From contig NZ_CAAGSW010000001.1 of assembly GCF_900774055.1 (NCBI RefSeq), positions 79,797 through 143,796 on the forward strand: 64,000 bases of DNA, given 5' to 3'. Both the position numbers and the translations under genes were made by a program. Below the pieces are notes generated by a model that did not search any database, was not told the DNA's origin, and was given only the letters and a program-made list of their open reading frames with translations. This document shows positions 37,052 through 44,606 of this stretch, in pieces. Origin of the DNA: Methanococcoides sp. AM1 (GTDB lineage: Archaea > Halobacteriota > Methanosarcinia > Methanosarcinales > Methanosarcinaceae). The number at the start of each line of letters is the position of its first letter. Within the stretch, counting starts at the first letter, position 1.

Positions 37052-37450
37052 TTAGGAATTCAAACGATGTACGTCATACACTAACTGTTCATTTCCCAGG
37101 CGTACATCTATTGTTACATTTCCAATATCATACCCCTTTAGGTATTGGTCGCACATTTCAGAAGAGTACTCAAAGTATGCGTCTGCTTCAAAAGGATCAT
37201 GGAGTAAAACCACAAGTATTTTTTCACCATTTATGACCAGAAAACTGACTTCCTTAATGCCATCATCCTTTTCCAGTTCGATTTTAAGCTGCTCAATCGA
37301 TTCGTCAAACCCAGATGTATTATCTCCCGTAATCTGATCACCAGATACATCCGGGGATGTAGACGATTCTTTATTTATATCAGTACATCCGGAGGATATA
37401 CAAATTATGAGAACTAACAAAATAGAGAGGGATGTGGAGTTTCTATTCAT
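37052..37450 (-). CDS. Small predicted lipoprotein
   Basis: 132 residues. A signal peptide ends in a lipobox-like IISSGC-type motif (ICISSGC, Cys at 22), followed by a Ser/Thr/Asp linker. A compact domain of about 80 residues follows (IEQLKIELEKDDGIKEVSFLV, VLLHDPFEADAYFEYSSEMC, GNVTIDVRLGNEQL). No family was recognised. It would sit on the outer face of the membrane by a lipid anchor. It stands alone between long AT-rich spacers. Confidence 0.6.
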   Translation of the reverse strand: MNRNSTSLSILLVLIICISSGCTDINKESSTSPDVSGDQITGDNTSGFDESIEQLKIELEKDDGIKEVSFLVINGEKILVVLLHDPFEADAYFEYSSEMCDQYLKGYDIGNVTIDVRLGNEQLVYDVHRLNS

Positions 37451-37552
37451 AACTTAAGTTTCCTTTTTACTTTGATATTCATTATAGAAATAAATTATTT
37501 ATAACAACAATTAGGATTGTTATTTAGCCAGATTCTGGCTTCGAAAAGAAAG

Positions 37553-37576
37553 GAGCATCTGGGAAACCAGATGCTC
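37553..37576 (-). terminator. Terminator of the tandem DUF4430-like gene
   Basis: Perfect 10-bp stem GAGCATCTGG/CCAGATGCTC with a 4-nt loop; the minus strand continues with CTTTCTTTTCG. It is 10 bp beyond the stop codon. Confidence 0.75.
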
Positions 37577-37585
37577 ACTACCAAT

Positions 37586-38527
37586 TTACGTCTCGTCTAC
37601 CTCCACTTCGATCTCAACGACGTATGTTGCATTTGCTGCATCTACATCGATGTAAGGTGGTACAAATGTGTATTCAAACGGTGCATAAAGGAATGTCAGC
37701 TGATCGTTGTCACCTACATCATTGGCACTAAGTCCGTATGGTGCAAGCTGGTCATTTATGTAAATAAACCATGATGTTTCATCGGTATTTTCGATTCCAT
37801 TTATGTCAGTAAGGAAAAATGAACCGAAATATCCATAGTATGCATCAGATGCATTATAGGTAAATCCATCATTTTCATCATTAGAAGCTGCATCAAGGGC
37901 ACCATGATCAGTCAGTGTGTCAACCTGATAACTAGCAGTCGGGTTGTTGGAAGGCACGAAAGTGAAAGTACCTGTTTCTAGTTTGACTTCACCATCAAAG
38001 AACTCTATCAAGTCAATTTCGTCCTCAACTTCCTCGATTTCCACTTCAATCTCAACAATGTATGTTGCATTTGCTGTGTCTACATCAATGTAAGGTGCTA
38101 CAACTGTATATTCAAATGGAGCATAGAGGAATGTTATCTTATCATCATCTTCTACTGCATTGTCACTAAGTCCATATGGTGCAAGCTGGTCATTTATGTA
38201 AATGAACCATGATGTTTCATCGGTATTTTCGATTCCATTTATGTCAGTAAGGAAAAATGAACCGAAATATCCATAGTATGCATCAGATGCATTATAAGTA
38301 AATCCATCGATTTCATCATTAGAAGCTGCATCAAGGGCACCATGATCAGTCAGTGTGTCAACCTGATAACTGGCAGTAGGATTATTTGAAGGCACGAAAG
38401 TGAAAGTACCTGCTTCTAAGTTCACACCTCCATCAAATATTTCAACTGGCTCTGCTGCTGCAGCACCAACCATCATTACACTGAGAAGTGCAACTAAGGC
38501 TATACTTATTATTTTTTCTGTTTTCAT
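37586..38527 (-). CDS. Exported protein of two nearly identical DUF4430-like domains
   Basis: 313 residues. A signal peptide (cleavage near AAA-EP, about 26) is followed by two copies, about 146 residues each, of a DUF4430-like domain. The recognisable core is ENTDETSWFIYINDQLAPYG with a following FLYAPFEY strand. The copies differ at only a few residues (for example DEIDG versus DENDG). DUF4430 is related to cobalamin-binding/transcobalamin-like beta domains, but no ligand evidence exists here. Acidic linkers (VEIEVEIEEVEDEID) follow each copy. No anchor is visible, so it is probably secreted. Confidence 0.82.
   Translation of the reverse strand: MKTEKIISIALVALLSVMMVGAAAAEPVEIFDGGVNLEAGTFTFVPSNNPTASYQVDTLTDHGALDAASNDEIDGFTYNASDAYYGYFGSFFLTDINGIENTDETSWFIYINDQLAPYGLSDNAVEDDDKITFLYAPFEYTVVAPYIDVDTANATYIVEIEVEIEEVEDEIDLIEFFDGEVKLETGTFTFVPSNNPTASYQVDTLTDHGALDAASNDENDGFTYNASDAYYGYFGSFFLTDINGIENTDETSWFIYINDQLAPYGLSANDVGDNDQLTFLYAPFEYTFVPPYIDVDAANATYVVEIEVEVDET
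37588..38450 (-). repeat. 438-bp tandem duplication inside the DUF4430-like gene
   Basis: Matching stretches are exactly 438 bp (146 codons) apart; for example, the segment at 37805-37860 recurs at 38243-38298 almost unchanged. DNA identity remains high, including at third positions, over most of the unit, so the duplication is recent or maintained by gene conversion. Confidence 0.85.
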
Positions 38528-39194
38528 TTATTTCATCTCTTGCAAATATATATGGAATTATAATAATTTCTGCTAAAAATATTGTAATAATGTACAATGT
38601 TCTTGACTTAGCAATTATAATACCATTCAAAATATAACATTACGCATAATCAGATACTGTTAATATATATAACAATATCTTTTTTGATAATATATAATAG
38701 TTAAAAGGATAATATAATTTGGAGACGTTAAACCAGCAATCTGTTTGGAATTACTGTAGCGTCTATGAGTAAACACTAAACTCTCGTGAAATATTCAGAG
38801 TTTGGATGGAAACGTGCAGATAACCTGATTAGTATCAACTGCTTCGTCGCATTCGAAGGTCCTATGTACATACGATGAAGATAACACCGCCAAGAATGTG
38901 CAGAACATCCTGAAAGGCGTCTCCAGAAAACATCATGCTGGATAGACCATCAATTAGATTGCTCATACAATCTTTTCATCCCATGAACAACCCAGGACGA
39001 ATAATAAAAAAGAAAAAAGGGATTTTACAGATATAGCATCGGGTTTACAGACTGTGCCTTTTTGCACATGCCTCTGATCCGGGAACAAGACACTATACAT
39101 GTACAAAAATGCACAGAGAGTAAACTTGTCGATACATATCTTTTGTATTCACCAGCTTTTGATCTTTCTTCGGCGATCCATGTTTAGCATAGAC
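38528..39194. other. Intergenic region with weak coding-like remnants
   Basis: About 670 bp. Near 38795-38950 two plus-strand frames in different phases look protein-like (EFGWKRADNLISINCF, then DNTAKNVQNILKGVSRKHH) and are broken by stops and a phase change. This would fit a decayed gene, possibly a small transposase; the family could not be confirmed. Confidence 0.3.
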
Positions 39195-41069
39195 TTAGGA
39201 AGTTAGCCATAGATTGATCAGATTCTGCAACCTGTCAGTTGTGATTATAGAATCTGTTACTGGTGCGGGTTCATCCGTTAGCCAGCAATTGATCGCCTCC
39301 TGCAGTTCTGCTGTATCGATAGCTGAACTTAAAGTCGAGTGTGGATCATCCCATGGGTTCCACTCTGCAAGCCCGAAAAGATAGCCCCTGTCATTGCCAT
39401 AGAATATACGACCGTCCTTTATCGCCACACCATGCAGCGTATATTCATTCAGTTCAGAGGGGGCTTCATAGTACCACTGAAGTTCAGGCTCAGTATTTCC
39501 CGTATAATCCTTCAGGCAATATACCCTTGCATCATCAATGTTCGTGGTGAAGTAGATGTATACTTCCCCATCCCCGTCATCGTAGGCAGTGGATATTACC
39601 GGAGAGCCCTGTACACCACCATTCGGAGTGTATTTCCAGATCTGTGAAAGATCAGCTTCGTTGAGGCAATAAACATCTCCCGAGCCTGTGAAAGTACCTG
39701 TACCCACGTATACCCTGCCATTGTAAACAGTTGGAGTACATGTGCTTTTACCGATGGAGGCCTTCCGGGCATCCGCAGTGTTGAAGGTGCCGTCCTGATT
39801 GAAACCGATCGAGAAGCAGTAACCCGCTTCTGAAGAGGAATAGAGGCGACCTGTTTCCGGAACATATGTTATCGAATTCCTGATCTCATCCCGTTCTCCG
39901 CCATAACCAAAGCCCAGTAGTTCGGAAACGTTTACTTCATCAACAACGGTTCCGTCATATTTGTCCAGGGATGTAAGATGAAGGGCATCATCACCAAAAA
40001 TCATATATCTTCCCACAACTGACGCTCCGGCCCAGTAATAGCCCTTTCCGGTAGGTGAAACATATGTCCAGGCCAATGTGCCATCTTCATTATAACAGAA
40101 GTACTTGCGGTTTGTTTCTCCGAAACTTTGCCATTCCCCGAAATAAACCCTGCCATCATCATACATTACAGGAGTGTTCAACTGGGTGAATTCCAGGTTT
40201 TCAGAATCAACAGTGACATTAAACAGCTCATCGCCTGATATGGCGTCATACGCATAAAATTTCCCGAAAGCGGTAACAAACAGTTTACCGTTCCCGTAAG
40301 CCGGGGTTCCAAGGGGAGCAGTGACACCTTCGGCAATATCATTCGTCCATTTAATATCCCCTGTGTTCCTGTCAACTGCAAATACGGAGCCCATTGCTGA
40401 CACATAAACCATATCCCCTACTACAAGAGGGTGCACATCGATTCCATAAGCACCTGCTATCCCGTATGTCATAGTAGACCAGGATTCTGACATATCCGGT
40501 TCCTGAACAGGAGCCCTGTCGCTTGTGACAGCATTGTTGTACAGATCTTTGCCGATCAGGGGCCAGTCCGTGGAAGTGAATACCTCATCACCGATAATCT
40601 CTACTGTGGAATCACCGGTGACTGCACCACCCACAAGGATCTCTGCATCAAAAGCAAATGCATTTGCCTCCCCAGTAATACTTTTAGCACCGGGACCTTC
40701 TCCGGAAGGGATGGTGACAGTATAGACATAAGTTACGGTATCCCCGGGAGATATTTCCTGAGCAACAGCCTGCCATGTATAGGAATCTCCGATAGGAGTA
40801 GGACTGCCATAACCCGCATTGTCGACTTCTGCGAAAATCCAGCCACTTGGCAATGTTTCTGTAGTTTGCATGGATACAAGATGATCAGTGGAAGAACCGG
40901 TACATTCCAGCTCCACTGTAACGGTAAAGGTATCTCCCGGCTCTGCATCAGTCACCGAAATAGATCGAGTTGCTGTCAACCCTATATCTGCCAGGGCAGG
41001 AGTTGCCATGACAGTAAGGTAAACTATTACCATAAGCAGCAATAAACTAATTGTTCTTTTTACATTCAT
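39195..41069 (-). CDS. Surface protein: N-terminal beta-sandwich, PQQ-like beta-propeller, WNPW dockerin-like C-terminus
   Basis: 624 residues from the ATG at 41069, chosen because GAGGT precedes it; an ORF extension to 41090 lacks such a site. A signal peptide (ALA-DI) is followed by the recurring DAEPGDTFTVTVELEC beta-sandwich at about 30-145. A seven- or eight-blade PQQ-type propeller runs from 160 to 560 (SVFAVDRNTGDIKWTNDIAE; GDVYCLNEADLSQIWKYTP). The C-terminal module is WNPWDDPHSTLSS followed by IDTAELQEAINCWL and IITTDRLQNLINLWL. N-terminal DNA is almost the same as in the genes at 41838 and 44607. Probably a surface adhesin or enzyme scaffold; no ligand known. Confidence 0.85.
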   Translation of the reverse strand: MNVKRTISLLLLMVIVYLTVMATPALADIGLTATRSISVTDAEPGDTFTVTVELECTGSSTDHLVSMQTTETLPSGWIFAEVDNAGYGSPTPIGDSYTWQAVAQEISPGDTVTYVYTVTIPSGEGPGAKSITGEANAFAFDAEILVGGAVTGDSTVEIIGDEVFTSTDWPLIGKDLYNNAVTSDRAPVQEPDMSESWSTMTYGIAGAYGIDVHPLVVGDMVYVSAMGSVFAVDRNTGDIKWTNDIAEGVTAPLGTPAYGNGKLFVTAFGKFYAYDAISGDELFNVTVDSENLEFTQLNTPVMYDDGRVYFGEWQSFGETNRKYFCYNEDGTLAWTYVSPTGKGYYWAGASVVGRYMIFGDDALHLTSLDKYDGTVVDEVNVSELLGFGYGGERDEIRNSITYVPETGRLYSSSEAGYCFSIGFNQDGTFNTADARKASIGKSTCTPTVYNGRVYVGTGTFTGSGDVYCLNEADLSQIWKYTPNGGVQGSPVISTAYDDGDGEVYIYFTTNIDDARVYCLKDYTGNTEPELQWYYEAPSELNEYTLHGVAIKDGRIFYGNDRGYLFGLAEWNPWDDPHSTLSSAIDTAELQEAINCWLTDEPAPVTDSIITTDRLQNLINLWLTS

Positions 41070-41090
41070 ATTTGTACCTCTATTATTCAA

Positions 41091-41549
41091 GATAATTACA
41101 TTCGAATTTGTTATACTCAGTTAAACACAAATAACTGGATTTCCGAGTTCAAAAATATGTGGTACGTGGCCGGAATGATTCTGTTTTTCCGCAAGAATCG
41201 ATGCTACTAGGAGCTACGGACATATGGAGAATAACACGAATGATGCTATTGTTAATATCATATTCTTATGTAACACCACACCACCTGTCTGAAACCGAAT
41301 GCAAATCTACCACAATTAAACTCTAAAGATCACCTTTACCAGAAACGGAACTTAAGTGTCAGTCCCGGCGAAATGTACCAATAAAATATTTAAGGTATTT
41401 TACACCAAATTATAAAATAAATATATTTAACCGTTGCGCTTAACCTTACATATATAATTTAAAAAGATTTCATGAATTAAAGAAAACGTTTGACGTCAAA
41501 AATAATTTTCATACTTTTTGCTTGTTTTTTCTAGTTCAACACAATAAAT
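41091..41549. other. AT-rich spacer, no gene recognised
   Basis: No coding-like frame was seen between the propeller gene start and the decayed paralog. It presumably contains the promoter of the gene ending at 39195. Confidence 0.4.
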
Positions 41550-41796
41550 GGATTGCCGGAATTAACTAAACTCAAATTCCAGCCTTCAGAAAGGTCTTCA
41601 TGGATGGCTAGAAACTAATTTCGATGATCTAATAGATAGTCCTAGCAGATAGCCATGCTGTGTACCCTAACGCCATACTGGATCAAAAACGACCATCATC
41701 CCCTTCGTAATAACTCCTCTGCTGCCATTGCAGGCAGGAAAAACGAAACAACTAGTAAAAATGCCACCAATCGCAATAATGTTCTTTTATATTCAT
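41550..41796 (-). pseudogene. Decayed 5' end of a beta-sandwich surface-protein gene
   Basis: An ATG at 41796 has a perfect GGAGGTGAT site, but the frame breaks after a few codons. One base shifted, the DNA continues as a signal peptide (RTLLRLVAFLLVVSFFLPAMAAEEL) matching that of the intact gene at 31412-32506, including near-identical bases over the CCTGCTGCCATTGCAGGCA region. After a deletion, a further piece reads EDLSEGWNLSLVNSGNP, matching ENLPDGWNLTVIDDAG of the same protein. It is therefore a frameshifted, internally deleted paralog. Confidence 0.75.
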
Positions 41797-41837
41797 TATC
41801 ACCTCCCTTTTCCATTAGAGAGTATGCTTTACCTTAT

Positions 41838-42614
41838 TCAGTATCTTTTACACAAATACACGGACATCAATAGCCCTACAACAGCTAACATAAGATCGAA
41901 AACCGGGAGTTTAGTCTCAGAATCCGGATGTTGTACATCAGCCTCGGAAACATCAGAGTTCGGAAGTTCCTCCGCAGACCCTTTCCCAATGATAGAATCG
42001 ATACTGCTCCCTTCTTCATTCACTTCAACATTACCTTCAGAAATTGATTCAGTAGTGAACGTGGAAGTACTTGTTGAAGAAGAGTTGCTTGAAGAAGGTT
42101 CATCAGAAATATCAGCGTTTCCGGAAGATGCCGATCCCATTACAGTGATCGAAGAGTCACCTGAAACCGCACCACCCACAATGATCTCTGCGTCAAATGA
42201 AAATGCATTTGCTTCCCCGGTAATACTTTTAGCCCCGGATTCTTCCCCGGAAGGGATGGTGATATTATACACATAAGTTACTGTATCCTCAGGATACATT
42301 TCCTGAGCAACAGCCTGCCATGTATATGAATCTCCGATAGGAGTAGGGGTGCCATAACCCGCATTGTCCATTTCGGCGAAGATCCAGCCGCTTGGCAACG
42401 TTTCTGTAGTCTGCATGGATACAAGATGATCAGTGGAAGGACCACTACATTCCAGCTCTACTGTAACGGTAAAGGTATCTTCTGGCTCCGCATCAGCCAC
42501 CGAGATAGATCGAGTTGCTGTCAACCCTATATCTGCCAGGGCAGGCGTTGTCATGACAGAAAGGAAAACTATTGCCATAAGCAGCAATAGTCCCACTATC
42601 CTTCTTACATTCAT
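41838..42614 (-). CDS. Surface protein with one beta-sandwich and a degenerate PGF-CTERM-like tail
   Basis: 258 residues from the ATG at 42614; a longer frame to 42674 would run into the preceding gene and has no ribosome site. A signal peptide is followed by the DAEPEDTFTVTVELEC beta-sandwich (about 30-145), nearly the same as in the gene at 39195. A Ser/Thr/Glu-rich linker follows (SSSNSSSTSTSTF and a Glu/Asp section). The tail KLPVFDLMLAVVGLLMSVYL plus CKRY has the position and layout of PGF-CTERM, but with PVF in place of PGF. It thus corresponds in architecture to the protein at 32534. Confidence 0.8.
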   Translation of the reverse strand: MNVRRIVGLLLLMAIVFLSVMTTPALADIGLTATRSISVADAEPEDTFTVTVELECSGPSTDHLVSMQTTETLPSGWIFAEMDNAGYGTPTPIGDSYTWQAVAQEMYPEDTVTYVYNITIPSGEESGAKSITGEANAFSFDAEIIVGGAVSGDSSITVMGSASSGNADISDEPSSSNSSSTSTSTFTTESISEGNVEVNEEGSSIDSIIGKGSAEELPNSDVSEADVQHPDSETKLPVFDLMLAVVGLLMSVYLCKRY

Positions 42615-42639
42615 ATTCGCACCCTTATTTTCAAGATTA

Positions 42640-44346
42640 TTACATCGGGGTCTGCTTTTTCCATTTAAACACAAGTAGCTGGATGTCCGAATTTGAAATT
42701 ATGTGACCCGTATCTATCGGGGTCTGCTTTTTCCATTTGAACACGGCAAACTGAATCTCGCTGTTTGTTATCAAGCTTCCACCATCTGACTCAGGGTTGT
42801 TCCAGGGATTCCAATCGACATTGATATAGCCCACCTTTGTTTTCATGTCCATTCCCTGTGAACCTATCGCTGTCAGGGTTACGTTGTAAACGCCTGCCGT
42901 ATCATAAATGTGTACAGGATCCCTTACGGTATAGTCCGTGTTTCCATCACCATCCACGTCCCATCTCCACATGGTTGCTCCGGTGGACAGATCGTTGAAT
43001 TGCACAGTGAGTGGAGCATCCCCTGAGGTTGTATTTGCCGTGAAATCCGCAAAGACATATTGCGTGTTGAGGCTTTCACTGGTAGCAAGGCTGAACAGGT
43101 AGCCAAGATCATTGCCATAGAATATCCTGCCGTTCGAGATGGAAACTCCCTGAAGGGTATACTGGTTCTTCTCTGAAGGTGGCTGGTATTCCCACATCAC
43201 GTCCATCTGGGTGTTTCCCGGAAGATCCTTCAGGCAATATGTCTTTGAATATTGACTATTTGTGGTGAAGTAGATATAGATCTCACCGTCCCCGTTATCA
43301 TAGGCTGTGGATATCACAGGAGAAGCCTGTACACCGCCATTTGGAGTATGGCTCCATATTGGTGAGAGGTCCGATTCATTCAGGCAATAGAATTTCCCAT
43401 TAGATCCGTAAAGGCCACTTCCTACGTATACCCTGCCATTATAGACCACAGGAGTTGAGGTACTCGCCAGATCAATATCCTGCCTGATTACATCCGATTC
43501 ATTGAAAGTTCCGTCCGGGTTCATACCTACGGCATAGCAGTAACCTGCTTTGGATGAAAAGTAGATCCTGTTGTTCTCCTCGTTGTAGCAGATCGATGAA
43601 GAGATCTGGAGGGCATCAAAACCCGGCCACAGGGAGGACATATTAAGTTCGTCCACGGTTGTGCCGTCATTTTTGTTGACGGAAGTAATATAGGACCCAT
43701 CGTCCCCGAAAACAAGGTAATCCCCTGAACTTCCAACCACTGATGCTCCTGCCCATTTATACTGTTTTCCGCTGGAAGATGGCCTGCTCCAGCATTCTGT
43801 CCCGGTACCATCATAGCAGTAATATTTGTTATCTCCTTCAAAGTCACCGATGTATATCCTGTCACCAATGAACGTGATAGGAGAATTCAATTCTCCGGAA
43901 GATACTGTGACATTCCAGAGCTGAACTCCTGTCACAGCGTCGAAAGCATGGACCTTCCCGGCATTGGTGGGAACGAACAGCTTTCCGTTACCGTACGCAA
44001 GGTTCCCTGTAAGGAAACCACCGCCACTTGAGGAATTTGTCCATTGCAGCACTCCTGTGTTCTTATCATATGCCCACACCGACCCGTCAAATGTTGATAC
44101 ATACACCATGTCCCCGACAACAAGAGGAACAATATCTATTCCCCCCATGCCATTTGAAGCCACATACGTGTCCCAGCACTGCGAAGTTTCAGGCGCGGTT
44201 ATAGGTGCTTTGTCAGACGTTATGCCTGTCCTTTGTGTATTCACCTGGAATTGTGTCCAGTCGGCTGCTGAAACCAACATCGGCATAAATATCAGAATTA
44301 TGAGTATTGAACTTAGAAACAAAAATGTTCGTTGATCTTTTTTCAA
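42640..44346 (-). CDS. Surface protein: PQQ-like beta-propeller, PKD domain, two-repeat WNPW/WKKQTP C-terminus
   Basis: 568 residues with a TTG start at 44346 supported by GGAGGG seven bases upstream. After a signal peptide (SAA-DW) comes a PQQ-type propeller to about 430 (SVWAYDKNTGVLQWTNSSSG). A PKD domain follows (about 435-510: DAPLTVQFNDLSTGATMWRW). The C-terminal module is VDWNPWNNPESDGGS then ITNSEIQFAVFKWKKQTPI and IISNSDIQLLVFKWKKQTPM. Those two repeats are 24 residues apart, and the encoding DNA repeats at 72-bp spacing. The 3' end lies 26 bp before the next gene's start. Confidence 0.85.
   Translation of the reverse strand: MKKDQRTFLFLSSILIILIFMPMLVSAADWTQFQVNTQRTGITSDKAPITAPETSQCWDTYVASNGMGGIDIVPLVVGDMVYVSTFDGSVWAYDKNTGVLQWTNSSSGGGFLTGNLAYGNGKLFVPTNAGKVHAFDAVTGVQLWNVTVSSGELNSPITFIGDRIYIGDFEGDNKYYCYDGTGTECWSRPSSSGKQYKWAGASVVGSSGDYLVFGDDGSYITSVNKNDGTTVDELNMSSLWPGFDALQISSSICYNEENNRIYFSSKAGYCYAVGMNPDGTFNESDVIRQDIDLASTSTPVVYNGRVYVGSGLYGSNGKFYCLNESDLSPIWSHTPNGGVQASPVISTAYDNGDGEIYIYFTTNSQYSKTYCLKDLPGNTQMDVMWEYQPPSEKNQYTLQGVSISNGRIFYGNDLGYLFSLATSESLNTQYVFADFTANTTSGDAPLTVQFNDLSTGATMWRWDVDGDGNTDYTVRDPVHIYDTAGVYNVTLTAIGSQGMDMKTKVGYINVDWNPWNNPESDGGSLITNSEIQFAVFKWKKQTPIDTGHIISNSDIQLLVFKWKKQTPM
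42646..42744 (-). repeat. 72-bp-spaced DNA repeat encoding the WKKQTP tails
   Basis: CGGGGTCTGCTTTTTCCATT occurs at 42646 and 42718 with matching flanks. It encodes the two halves of the C-terminal module of the upstream propeller gene. Confidence 0.75.
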
Positions 44347-44558
44347 AAATTTCCCTCCATCCCTGCAGATTTGCTTAATTTGATAAATTGATAAATTTGC
44401 CTTTTATCACACAGGACACCTGTTCATACTAACTCCAGCCCTTCAGGTAACCTGAAGAAAACATATCCCACCTGGACAAAAACCTGCTATTGTTATTCAT
44501 ATTCTCTCAAAAATTATATTCCACCACATTTTCCGTATTATCAAAAAATTAAAAAAAA

Positions 44559-44582
44559 GTTCACCCGGTTTCCCGGATGAAC
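44559..44582 (-). terminator. Strong terminator of the beta-helix surface-protein gene
   Basis: GTTCATCCGGG/CCGGGTGAAC-type stem with an AAA loop on the minus strand, followed by TTTTTTTTAATTTTTT; about 25 bp after the stop. Confidence 0.85.
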
Positions 44583-44606
44583 AAGACCTGAAATCGCAAT
44601 TCAGGT

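Noticed and set aside
42615-42674. N-terminal extension of the 41838 protein
   Set aside because: It reads through the end of the neighbouring gene, and the ATG at 42614 aligns with the start of its paralogs.
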